IMG/VR virus record: IMGVR_UViG_3300037042_007260
Location: 1-20,113 of that record
DNA: 20,113 nucleotides
Source: a virus
Direction: 5' to 3' (one strand)
The position numbers and the translations under genes were made by a program. This document shows positions 7,549-14,337 of this stretch, piece by piece. The notes under the pieces were generated by a model. The model ran no database searches, had not been told where the DNA came from, and worked only from the letters and a program-made list of their open reading frames with translations. How positions within the stretch are numbered: position 1 is the stretch's first letter; each line of letters opens with the position of its first letter.

Positions 7549-8156
7549 ATTGTCTCGTATAATTTGTTTTGCTTCTCTTGTTTCTCTATCGTCTTCGGGT
7601 GTATCAGGTAGAACTGCTCCGGGAGTCTAGACACCGTGCCGTGACCGGTTATCCTCTCGTGAACTTTTCCTATCCACTTCAGCTCTGGTTTGTTCTTGCA
7701 TATCCTGCTCTGAAGGTCTGGCCAGTTTATCCTGCCGTCCTCTTCCACTATCCATCCCCACCTGTGTACGTGCTCGTGCGTCAGTCCCTCTACCATGTTC
7801 AGTCTCGGCACGTAGTAGAGATCGACCTCGGGATTCATTTCCAGTATGAGCGGAAGGTGCGTGAGGAGGTCCTCGTTCAGGTACTCGTCAGCGTCTACAT
7901 AAACTATGTAATCCTTTTTTGCGAACTTCTTTATGTTGTTCTTGAAAGTTGCAAAATCTTTATTGAGTGGAAACTCTGTTCTCGTCACGAGAGGAAACTT
8001 CTCCAGAACCCCCCTGACTTCATCTGTGGCGGTAGTATCCAGCTGGACTATTATCTCGTCGTCTATGTTTATGTTTGCGTCGAGCTGCGTCAGAAGACGC
8101 TCTAGTTCAGCGTGTTCGTTGCAGGCTGTGATTGCGTAACTTATTGTTGGTGTCAT
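7545..8156 (-). CDS. Family 2 glycosyltransferase (short, phage-type)
   Basis: 203 residues, a compact GT-A enzyme. The N-terminal ISYAITACNEHAELERLL is the usual GT2 start. YIVYVDADEYL carries the DxD-type metal/donor site at D88-A89-D90, and a later NWPDLQSRICKNKPELKW with GKVHE matches the short GT2 proteins found in phage and bacterial surface-polysaccharide loci. There is no membrane helix, so it is probably cytosolic and acts on an activated or lipid-linked acceptor. It interlocks with both neighbours (TAATG upstream, ATGA downstream), so the GT2 and 3-dehydrase are made together. Sugar specificity cannot be read. Confidence 0.86.
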   Translation of the reverse strand: MTPTISYAITACNEHAELERLLTQLDANINIDDEIIVQLDTTATDEVRGVLEKFPLVTRTEFPLNKDFATFKNNIKKFAKKDYIVYVDADEYLNEDLLTHLPLILEMNPEVDLYYVPRLNMVEGLTHEHVHRWGWIVEEDGRINWPDLQSRICKNKPELKWIGKVHERITGHGTVSRLPEQFYLIHPKTIEKQEKQNKLYETI

Positions 8157-8614
8157 TAGTCAGCTGTTTGAACGTCAAAAATCCCGATGTAGTCGCATGC
8201 TTCGAAGAATCCGTCCGGTCCAAAGCTCTGTAGCGTGCTCGGATCTGACTTGTGTTTCTGTCCTTTGAACCTTGGCATCTTCATCTCCTCCTTCGTGAGA
8301 GGGATCGTCTTTATGCCTGAGAAGTAGGAGTTCTCCTTTGAGGTGCCATTTAAGAATACAGTGCCCTTTTCAGGAACGTTTATCGTAGTCGGATACCAGA
8401 TCCTGCCCAGCTCGTCTTTCCATTTGCAAGCTTTGTGGAGTTCTGGCATCGTCTCTTCCATCGTCTCAAAGTCAAACTCGCCTTCTATCATGAGGTCAGT
8501 TGTCTGGTACCCGCACGAGAAGCAGGAGTAGGCTTTCTTTGTCTCGTTTATTTCTATCGTTGTACATGACTCCGGAGCCTTACACTTCGGGCATGTCAGT
8601 AGTGTCTCTATCAT
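8156..8614 (-). CDS. Hypothetical protein with N-terminal zinc ribbon
   Basis: 152 residues, not recognised as a named family. An N-terminal CPKC (about residues 8-11) and a CFSC pair about 20 residues later form a likely four-Cys zinc ribbon. The rest is mixed and polar (DELGRIWYPTTINVP, then MPRFKGQKHKSD), with no membrane segment. It sits between two glycosyltransferase genes and interlocks with the GT2 start, so it is co-translated with the sugar block. A nucleic-acid-binding or scaffolding role would be a guess. Confidence 0.75.
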   Translation of the reverse strand: MIETLLTCPKCKAPESCTTIEINETKKAYSCFSCGYQTTDLMIEGEFDFETMEETMPELHKACKWKDELGRIWYPTTINVPEKGTVFLNGTSKENSYFSGIKTIPLTKEEMKMPRFKGQKHKSDPSTLQSFGPDGFFEACDYIGIFDVQTAD

Positions 8615-8631
8615 TTTTCTGTCTTATTGGA

Positions 8632-9915
8632 TTACGGCAGCTCTACTTTTTTTAGAGTAGGTAGCTTTAGTTCTACTTTTTTGGGTATGATTTCTAAAAA
8701 CTTAGCAAGCTTTTCTTTCATCGCATCATAAGAGAAGTTTGTCTTTATGTGATGTGCTTGGCGTTTTGCGTTGTCTGTGTACTTAGAGTAGTTCTCAAAC
8801 ATATCTACCATTTTCTCAGAGGCGAACTTCATATTTGCAGTAAACCACTTAGATCCTTGTATCAGCATGTTTTGTGCTTGTGCTGATGGGTGAATATCTG
8901 TGAGTTCTCCTGGCACGAATGTTACATACTCAGGGCTGCAGAAGTCTACATGTCCTGACCAGGCCGAAACTATCGCAGGCTTCTTGCTCACAAAGAACTC
9001 TGCCAGCGGGCGACCGAATCCTTCGCCCTTTGTGAGGTACAGCATCGCCTTGATCTTGTCGTGGTTATAGAGGTAGTTCATGTCCTCGTCGTCCAGGTCT
9101 CCGTGTATGAGGTAGATGTTCGGAAGGTCCTTCGAGTTTATCGTGCTCCTTATCTGGTCTATGCTCTCCAGGATAGAGTCTCTGTCCATGATAGAGTTGG
9201 TTCCCCTCGCTGTCTTTAAAACTAGGGCAGGCTTCTTCTTCTTGTCCTTGAACGTCTCCAGGAAGGTCGCTATGGTCTGGCCGAGGTTCTTCCTGTCCTC
9301 GCCGATCGTGCCAGGCAGCCAGTGTCCCACGAAAAGGAAACAGAAGCTCTCCTCTATGCCGTCGAGGGCGTTGACCAGATCCGTTGCCGGAATGTCGTTA
9401 TCCTGTATGAAGGAGTACTTGCTCAGGTCTATGCCCTCGAACAGGACCTCTACGCGACTCTGCAGCTTCACCTGTCTTACGATCTGTCCGGTGTTCTGGT
9501 CCTGCTGGTTGAAGGTCGTCGACTCGAAAACCGTCTTTGCGTGCTGAGAAGACACCAGGTTGAGGTTCATCCTGTTGCACCCGTCTATCCAGCTCGGATC
9601 GCATATGGTGGTCTCTATGCCAGCCGTTACTCCTATGTTGAACTTGCCTACGGGTTGAAACTCGTTCGGAACCGTTATCTGGATCCAAACGTCTGGCTGC
9701 ATGTTGAGCTGGTTAATGAGCAGCGGTTTCACCCACTGGTACTTCTCCTCGTCTGGACTGTGCCAGGCAGTGTTCCCCCATCTCTGAGGAATCACCTTTA
9801 CCTCCCATTCGTCCTTCTTCGCTTCGTATAATGCTTTGACGAAATCGTAACTGCGCGCTCCGTACCCGCTCGCCGTGAGTATCGGGCAGCTTATGACTGC
9901 TAATGGTTTTATCAT
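8632..9915 (-). CDS. GT4-like glycosyltransferase
   Basis: 427 residues. The acceptor-domain start LAVISCPILTASGYGARSYDFVKAL has the 'SGYG..S' loop typical of family 4 retaining transferases. The donor domain has FCFLFVGHW (191-199), then YLTKGEGFGRPLAEFF (about 293-308), the EGFG...E nucleotide-sugar signature, followed by PAIVSAWSGHVDF. It belongs to the GT-B, group 1 class that uses NDP-sugars. It lies 4 bases downstream of a second GT4 gene, and the pair resembles tandem glycosyltransferases seen in large marine and freshwater phages. Possible targets are virion proteins, host envelope glycans or phage DNA; nothing in the sequence chooses between them. Confidence 0.86.
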   Translation of the reverse strand: MIKPLAVISCPILTASGYGARSYDFVKALYEAKKDEWEVKVIPQRWGNTAWHSPDEEKYQWVKPLLINQLNMQPDVWIQITVPNEFQPVGKFNIGVTAGIETTICDPSWIDGCNRMNLNLVSSQHAKTVFESTTFNQQDQNTGQIVRQVKLQSRVEVLFEGIDLSKYSFIQDNDIPATDLVNALDGIEESFCFLFVGHWLPGTIGEDRKNLGQTIATFLETFKDKKKKPALVLKTARGTNSIMDRDSILESIDQIRSTINSKDLPNIYLIHGDLDDEDMNYLYNHDKIKAMLYLTKGEGFGRPLAEFFVSKKPAIVSAWSGHVDFCSPEYVTFVPGELTDIHPSAQAQNMLIQGSKWFTANMKFASEKMVDMFENYSKYTDNAKRQAHHIKTNFSYDAMKEKLAKFLEIIPKKVELKLPTLKKVELP

Positions 9916-9919
9916 AACT

Positions 9920-11359
9920 CTAGTATGTGATTGGATGTGCTATCTTTTTTGGTGGAAATGCTGTGATCTTTATGAATTCGAACTGTGCTCTTGGCTGGAA
10001 GTTCTCTATGGTCTGAGTGAGCGTATCAAATACTCCATCTGCCATCGCCTGTGCTGTCATCTTTGCTTCTGATGATGTGGCCCATTTTCTACCTGCCATT
10101 CCCCTCTTCTGTCTTTCTTGTGGACTCATCTCATAGACCTGCTGTATCGCTTTGGCAACGTCTCTGAAGTCGCACCTGTCGTCCCAGATGTACGGAGTTG
10201 GTATAGAACCTACCAGGCTCAGATTGCTCGGATATACTGGCACTGCCCACTCTCCGTGCTCTTTAAGTGTGCCAAAGTGATTCGATGGCATGTCTTTGCT
10301 TGGCTCAAACCATTTGCCGTCCTTTACGAACCTCATCTGATCTTGCATTCCACCGGTCACGTTTGCGATGAACATCTTGCCGCTCATCACGGACTCAGTA
10401 ATGCTCAGTCCCCAGCCTTCGTTAGATGATACAAGAGCCGTTACGTCTGCCAAGTTGTAAAGTAGGTTCATCTGCTCTGGAGTGTATCTGTCCTCTGCGA
10501 AGTAAACTTTCTGGTAACTTGGATCGCAAAGAAGCTCTACCACCTTTGGAAGATCTGTACCGTGCTCGTCAAGTCTCTGCGTGTGTAAAAGCAGTGCACA
10601 CTTCTTAGCCTTCTCTTTGCCGATGGAGTCTGTGAACTTTGCCCATGCAGCGATTAGATCCGATGTTGATTTCCTCCTGATGTTTCTTGCGTTGTAGAGG
10701 ACTACGAACTCTGGATTAAACGAACCAAATATGCTCTTCTTCATCTGCTCCATCGCCGTGTTTGCTTCAGGCATGAACTCTGTGATCGGGAAGAACGTCT
10801 TATCGTTGATACCGTGTGGAACGTAATTGATAATCTTGCTCTTTGCTTTATCTCCGAGTACGAGCTCTGTCAGGATCTTGGTCTGCTTTGATATGCACAT
10901 GAAGCTGTCGCAAGACTCGTAGTATGATTTGTTGTACAGTGGAGCTGGAGGACAATCCCATATCGATAGATAGGTGATTGGTAGCTTCTTTCTGATCTCT
11001 GCCTCCATGTCAAACAGCCAAACGTAATACCTTGGATCTGTGAACAACATCATCGCATCAGGTTTTTCTATCTCGATAATCTGACGGATCATGTCTGGAT
11101 TTCCGTAACCATCTGTGGGATACAGGATCACCGAAGCGTCCGTGATTCCTAGCATGTTGTTTGTGTCTTGGGATAGATCCAGTCTCTTGCCTTTTTCAGG
11201 ATGGTTGATTCCTCCTGCTATCTGAACCCAGTTGAATTTGTGTGCTGAACCGAGTACTATCTCTCTCGACATCGTTGCAACGCCTGAGTGCATTCTGAGA
11301 TCATCGCCGAGGAATAGTATCTTCTTTCTCTTGTTTTGTGGAATGTAACCGTTTACCAT
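9920..11359 (-). CDS. GT4-like glycosyltransferase (second copy, larger)
   Basis: 479 residues. KILFLGDDLRMHSGVATMSRE is the typical N-terminal strand-loop of group 1 transferases. Later come PHGINDKTFFP (181-191), FVVLYNARNIRRKS (218-231, a donor-domain R-x4-5-K region), and SSNEGWGLSITESVMSG (311-327), the EGxGL...E signature. It shares architecture with the next gene but aligns only at motifs, so it is not a recent duplicate. The start is 3 bases after the stop of the ribbon-helix-helix-like gene, placing it first among the enzymes in this transcription unit. The substrate is unknown. Confidence 0.86.
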   Translation of the reverse strand: MVNGYIPQNKRKKILFLGDDLRMHSGVATMSREIVLGSAHKFNWVQIAGGINHPEKGKRLDLSQDTNNMLGITDASVILYPTDGYGNPDMIRQIIEIEKPDAMMLFTDPRYYVWLFDMEAEIRKKLPITYLSIWDCPPAPLYNKSYYESCDSFMCISKQTKILTELVLGDKAKSKIINYVPHGINDKTFFPITEFMPEANTAMEQMKKSIFGSFNPEFVVLYNARNIRRKSTSDLIAAWAKFTDSIGKEKAKKCALLLHTQRLDEHGTDLPKVVELLCDPSYQKVYFAEDRYTPEQMNLLYNLADVTALVSSNEGWGLSITESVMSGKMFIANVTGGMQDQMRFVKDGKWFEPSKDMPSNHFGTLKEHGEWAVPVYPSNLSLVGSIPTPYIWDDRCDFRDVAKAIQQVYEMSPQERQKRGMAGRKWATSSEAKMTAQAMADGVFDTLTQTIENFQPRAQFEFIKITAFPPKKIAHPITY

Positions 11360-11362
11360 TTT

Positions 11363-11593
11363 CTATAACGTCTTTGTCTGTTTGATGTTCTCTACGAATG
11401 TGCTACCTGTGTAGTAGGTATTGTATGTACTGTGGATCTTGTGTCTGAATTCTGAATCTGTGATGTAGAGAAATAGTGCTCTCTCAGTTAGGTCTTGAAG
11501 ATACATCTTATTGACCTTTGTCAGAACTCTGAAGTCCTCGTATATGTTCTTTGGTAGCTTTAACGAGGTAAGCGTTCTTTCTTGATTTAACAT
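11363..11593 (-). CDS. Ribbon-helix-helix-like small protein
   Basis: 76 residues. The pattern RTLTSLKLPKNIYEDFRVL, then a turn and YLQDLTERALFLYI, fits a ribbon-helix-helix (Arc/MetJ-type) fold: one beta strand (LTSLKLP) followed by two helices. The C-terminal ~25 residues look flexible. Such proteins bind DNA as dimers and often repress their own operons. An AT-rich 10-base inverted repeat lies 14 bases before its start, and the gene heads the glycosyltransferase series, so it could regulate this block. Assignment is from pattern only. Confidence 0.6.
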   Translation of the reverse strand: MLNQERTLTSLKLPKNIYEDFRVLTKVNKMYLQDLTERALFLYITDSEFRHKIHSTYNTYYTGSTFVENIKQTKTL

Positions 11594-11606
11594 GTCTTTT
11601 ATCTAT

Positions 11607-11638
11607 AAATATACATAAAATGTTTACAATGTATATTT
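11607..11638. promoter_or_regulatory. 10-base perfect inverted repeat before the ribbon-helix-helix-like gene
   Basis: AAATATACAT (11607-11616) and its exact complement ATGTATATTT (11629-11638) are separated by 12 bases. They fill the 46-base gap between the nuclease stop and the start of the 76-residue gene. It could be an operator for that protein or an AU-rich hairpin ending the nuclease message. On the plus strand it is followed by a T-run, which is the wrong direction for these genes. Confidence 0.5.
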
Positions 11639-11639
11639 T

Positions 11640-12542
11640 TTAGATATTTTTTTTATCGCAAAGTGTCTTATCGTCTTTGAACGGACAGTACTTGCATCCG
11701 TTTGTATTTTTAGGATATGCCTTGTCTATGTGCTTGCCGTCTGGGGTGAACGCTTCTTTTACGAACGCTCTTAGGTCTTCAACGGCCTGCTTCATCTTGA
11801 TCTTGCCTTGGGCCGGTATAACGTGCTGAACCCTCTTTATGGGAAAGTCTGCGTCCTCGTAAACCTTGCGTCTCACTATGAAGAACTCCACATCAATCAT
11901 CTCAGGATCAACACCTAACTTCTTGGAATAGAAGTGCTTGTAGAAGAGAAGCTGATTGAGTTTGGTCTGATCCTTCTTGTCCTTGTCCTTCCAGCCTGAA
12001 GTGCTGGTCTTGATGTCTAGCACCTTGTACTTCCCGGTCGTCTTGCTCCTCATGATGAGGTCAATGCTGCCGATCATCAGCACGTTCGGAATCTCTTCGA
12101 CTACTGGTTCAGTTATTGGTATCTCGACTCCTATGAGCTCTTCGTTCTTTAGAGAGAAGAACTGTGACCTCTTCTTCTTTATGTAGTCTAGTATCTGTAA
12201 GCCGTCTTCGATGAACTCTCCGAACTCTTCCTGGGTGGTGAAGTGACCTCCGTTCTGCTCTTTGGCCTCCTTGTAGTTCTCCACCATCCTCTGTTTGAAA
12301 AAGTCGAAGAGCTCCATCGAATCTGCAGCTTTTCCTGATACTGTGTACATGACCGTGAGATACTCTTGTAGAGCTTCGTGCAGGCTTGTACCGAATGTGA
12401 GGTTTATAGAGTTGTCGAAACGCTTGTGCTTCTTCACATACTGGAGATACCAATTGTGGGGACAGTTCTTGTACATGCTATATTGAGAGTACGAGATTGC
12501 TTTCTGTTTCGAGTAGTCTATACCGTAGTCTTGCTTAGGCAT
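11640..12542 (-). CDS. PD-(D/E)XK nuclease, RecB/Cas4-like, with Cys cluster
   Basis: 300 residues. Features of the PDDEXK_1 group are SYSQYSMYKNCPHNWYLQY near the N-terminus, GTSLHEALQEYL with candidate H55, E140, GSIDLIMRS with D161, LDIKTS with D176 and K178 (the D-x-K core), and QLLFYKHFY (about 198-205). One Cys near the N-terminus (C27) and three near the C-terminus (C283, C286, C295 in CKYCPFKDDKTLC) match the arrangement that holds a [4Fe-4S] cluster in Cas4 and AddB. Spacing of the last pair is longer than usual. It probably acts as an exonuclease or flap nuclease in phage replication or recombination. No CRISPR array or cas1 is present, so a Cas4 role is not supported. Confidence 0.88.
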   Translation of the reverse strand: MPKQDYGIDYSKQKAISYSQYSMYKNCPHNWYLQYVKKHKRFDNSINLTFGTSLHEALQEYLTVMYTVSGKAADSMELFDFFKQRMVENYKEAKEQNGGHFTTQEEFGEFIEDGLQILDYIKKKRSQFFSLKNEELIGVEIPITEPVVEEIPNVLMIGSIDLIMRSKTTGKYKVLDIKTSTSGWKDKDKKDQTKLNQLLFYKHFYSKKLGVDPEMIDVEFFIVRRKVYEDADFPIKRVQHVIPAQGKIKMKQAVEDLRAFVKEAFTPDGKHIDKAYPKNTNGCKYCPFKDDKTLCDKKNI

Positions 12543-12786
12543 CTTGGCTCTGAGTCTGAAGTTCTTTTGGAAGGAATTCCTGGTTTACATGTCCACACTG
12601 AGAACATGCGAATGTTGGGATTGGAATGATTGAATCTTGAGTTGTGCCTGTGACAAACTTTGAAGCCTTGCGTATGATAAGTCCTTCTGTGAAAACTTGA
12701 CCTCCACATTTATCGCATGTAATTGCAGTTGTCTTGTCAAGTGTAATGTTCAGCTTGGGAGCTCCCATGTTGATTTCTTTTGCCAT
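12535..12786 (-). CDS. Small double-CxxC zinc-ribbon protein
   Basis: 83 residues. A CDKC pair (about 24-27) and a CSQC pair (about 61-64) bracket a segment reading GGQVFTEGLIIRKASKFVTG. The pattern KLNITLDKTT...C..C...F.E....RK.SK resembles a small protein I associate with T4-like and other large aquatic phages, where its function is not known. That likeness is from memory. It overlaps the nuclease start by 8 bases, so the two are probably co-translated and may work together on DNA. Confidence 0.8.
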   Translation of the reverse strand: MAKEINMGAPKLNITLDKTTAITCDKCGGQVFTEGLIIRKASKFVTGTTQDSIIPIPTFACSQCGHVNQEFLPKELQTQSQDA

Positions 12787-12837
12787 CTTTGTTTTTTTAT
12801 GAATGTAACCTTGTTTTGTGATCGTGTAAAATGTATC

Positions 12838-13095
12838 TTACGAGTGCTGCTTTATCTTGTTGACCAGCAGGTGCTTTGGCATCGCGCCGGTCGTTCTGTC
12901 CACTACCTGTCCGTTCTTCAGGAATATCAGGGTTGGAACCGAGGTGACCGAGTATGCCTGCGCCATTGCAGCGTTCTCGTGCGCGTCTACGTAGTTGATG
13001 TTTGTGCCTGTCTCTGCCGATACCTGTTGTACGATCGGTTTGAACATCTGGCAAGGTCCGCACGTCTTCGTGCTGAAATAGAGAATGTTTATCAT
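12838..13095 (-). CDS. Small thioredoxin/glutaredoxin-like protein
   Basis: 85 residues starting at the ATG at 13095 (MINILYFSTK). The open frame extends upstream, but that part lies inside the dCMP deaminase gene. The redox site is CGPC (C12, C15), and the cis-Pro is P54 in SVPTLIF, followed by a GQVVDRTTGAMP segment. It is shorter than bacterial thioredoxins (about 105-110), as is common in phages. It likely reduces disulfides, for example in a phage or host ribonucleotide reductase. That fits its place next to dCMP deaminase and dUTPase, though no reductase gene is in the window. The start overlaps the deaminase stop by 4 bases (ATGA). Confidence 0.92.
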   Translation of the reverse strand: MINILYFSTKTCGPCQMFKPIVQQVSAETGTNINYVDAHENAAMAQAYSVTSVPTLIFLKNGQVVDRTTGAMPKHLLVNKIKQHS

Positions 13096-13574
13096 TTTGT
13101 GTTTTTTCTTTCTACCTGTATGAATTGATTTAAAAAGTCTATGCCGTCGGTCTTCCTGTACTGGTCTCGGTAGACCACCCGCTTTATTCCGGACTGGAGT
13201 ATCAGCTTTGCACACTCCGTACACGGGCTCAGGGTGAGGTAGAGGGTTGATCCGTCGACCGAGTATCCCGACCTTGCGGCCTTGAGTATCGCGTTCATCT
13301 CCGCATGTATCACCTCTGGCTTGGTCACGTTGTCCCTCTCGCAGCAGTTGTCCATGCCCGCAGGGGTCCCGTTGTATCCGAACGCTATTATGTTTCCGTC
13401 CTTAACTATCACAGCACCCACCTTGGCCCGTTCACAATGAGACAGCCCAGAGATCTCTCTTGCTATGTTCAGGTACGTGTTGTCGAACTTCTCTAGCTTT
13501 GTCATTGCTCTCACCTCCTCTGGCGTGTACATTTTTATGGTTATTCCGTATCCGTATAAGTTGATGTCTCCCAT
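13092..13574 (-). CDS. Deoxycytidylate (dCMP) deaminase
   Basis: With the start at 13574 (160 residues), it begins 4 bases after the dUTPase stop. A later ATG at 13505 would better match usual N-termini but would leave a 73-base gap. The zinc deaminase site is HAEMNAILKAA (H90, catalytic E92) and SPCTEC (C118, C121). The upstream HCERAKVGAVIVKDG and GYNGTPAGM are typical of dCMP deaminases, whose GYNG region helps bind nucleotide and allosteric dCTP/dTTP. CC at 77-78 with H46/C47 suggests the second zinc site known in T4 and other phage enzymes. It makes dUMP for dTMP synthesis, and with the neighbouring dUTPase it forms a two-route dUMP supply. Confidence 0.93.
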   Translation of the reverse strand: MGDINLYGYGITIKMYTPEEVRAMTKLEKFDNTYLNIAREISGLSHCERAKVGAVIVKDGNIIAFGYNGTPAGMDNCCERDNVTKPEVIHAEMNAILKAARSGYSVDGSTLYLTLSPCTECAKLILQSGIKRVVYRDQYRKTDGIDFLNQFIQVERKNTK

Positions 13575-13578
13575 GCTA

Positions 13579-14010
13579 TTAGTGTGTTCCAGTGCTGCCA
13601 AATGCGCCTGTTCCGCGTTCTGTATTTCTAAGCGGAAGCTCCTCAACGACCTCTACGTCTTCATACAGGACCGGAACTAGTATGAACTGTGTCAGCTTCA
13701 TGCCTGGCTCTATCACCGTGCTTGCATCCGAAACGTTAAATAGATGGAGGTGTATCTCGCCCTCGTAGTCTTCGTCACAGACCTGTGCTCCCACCACCAG
13801 CCCCTTCTTCGTGGCTATACCGGATTTGTTGAACGCTGTCAGCATGTATCCCTCCGGGATCTGAGCTCGCACCCCTGACGGAACCAACACGGACTCTCCC
13901 GGTCGGAGCACCCTCTTTGCAAAGTCTTCCGGCACGTAGAAATCAATGCCTGCGCTTCTTGACGTTCCCCTTGCGGGCTGCTTTACTTTTCTTGTCAGTT
14001 GTACCTTCAT
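13579..14010 (-). CDS. dut: dUTPase (trimeric type)
   Basis: 143 residues, standard for the trimeric Dut family. Five motifs appear in order: SAGIDFYVPED (19-29), NKSGIATKKGL (61-71, with K in place of the usual R before SG), VGAQVCDEDYEGE (73-85, uracil/Tyr loop), TQFILVPV (107-114) and RGTGAFGSTG (132-141, the flexible P-loop-like tail). It hydrolyses dUTP to dUMP, keeping uracil out of DNA and feeding thymidylate synthesis. Its first 68 bases overlap the end of the upstream gene in another frame. That is long for this window, and the start is nevertheless well placed relative to motif 1. Confidence 0.95.
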   Translation of the reverse strand: MKVQLTRKVKQPARGTSRSAGIDFYVPEDFAKRVLRPGESVLVPSGVRAQIPEGYMLTAFNKSGIATKKGLVVGAQVCDEDYEGEIHLHLFNVSDASTVIEPGMKLTQFILVPVLYEDVEVVEELPLRNTERGTGAFGSTGTH

Positions 14011-14275
14011 TTTGCTTTTTGTTTTGGTAATCGTTGAGAGATGCCATGTATGCTACGCAGTCCAGCAGGTTGTCCTCCTTGTGGCTGTTTGCCTGCCTGG
14101 AGAGCTTCATGCCTATCATGCAATGGTACATGTCTTCCGGAGTTATCTCCTTCTTGGATAGCAGCGATGCAAACTTTGCTGCAAGCTCTATGCTCTGTTC
14201 GAACGGACCGTACATGCGTTCTTTCTCTTCGCTGCGGTCGTAGACTATCTGTCTTGCTCTTTCTAGTATATTCAT
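13943..14275 (-). CDS. DUF6378-like phage protein
   Basis: I choose the ATG at 14275 (MNILERARQIV), giving 110 residues. The frame stays open further up, through the terminator hairpin, which makes a longer form unlikely. The body reads as LERARQIVYDR...YGPFEQSIELAAKF...ITPEDMYHCMIGMKLSR...DNLLDCVAYMA. This resembles the small helical DUF6378 family found next to nucleotide-metabolism genes in phages and is reminiscent of all-alpha (MazG-like) pyrophosphohydrolases; enzyme activity is not shown. The C-terminal ~22 residues are strongly basic (SKAARKGNVKKRRH) and are encoded where the gene overlaps dUTPase by 68 bases. Confidence 0.75.
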   Translation of the reverse strand: MNILERARQIVYDRSEEKERMYGPFEQSIELAAKFASLLSKKEITPEDMYHCMIGMKLSRQANSHKEDNLLDCVAYMASLNDYQNKKQNEGTTDKKSKAARKGNVKKRRH

Positions 14276-14289
14276 TTCGTAACTTTGTT

Positions 14290-14333
14290 TTAAAAGGTTG
14301 GACGAAGCAAACACCCCATCCAACCCTTTTAAA
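14290..14333 (-). terminator. Hairpin terminator downstream of groEL
   Basis: TTTAAAAGGTTGGA (14289-14302) pairs with TCCAACCCTTTTAAA (14319-14333) with one bulged C and a 16-base loop. Read on the minus strand, a GC-containing stem is followed by TTTTAA, just after the groEL stop at 14338. It is nearly symmetrical and could stop transcription in both directions. It separates the chaperonin genes from the nucleotide-metabolism genes. Confidence 0.8.
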
Positions 14334-14337
14334 TAAT

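Noticed and set aside
6838-7611. 257-codon open frame on the plus strand opposite the 3-dehydrase
   Set aside because: It is antisense to a gene with clear family motifs, has no recognisable domain, and its composition reflects the codon pattern of the real gene. The same applies to plus-strand frames at 3173-3679, 9322-9831, 9116-9547, 14672-15232 and 18981-19403.
11604-11611. TATAAATA, the T4 late-promoter octamer
   Set aside because: It lies on the plus strand and would drive transcription rightwards, where there is no gene; it is also part of the AT-rich inverted repeat. No complement-strand copy was found at a suitable place before a minus-strand gene.
11640-12542. Reading the nuclease as part of a CRISPR system
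   Set aside because: No repeat-spacer array, cas1, cas2 or effector gene is present in the window; similar nucleases act in phage recombination.
13096-13224. 43-residue N-terminal extension of the thioredoxin
   Set aside because: It is a shifted-frame reading of the dCMP deaminase C-terminus; the thioredoxin fold starts at MINILYFS.
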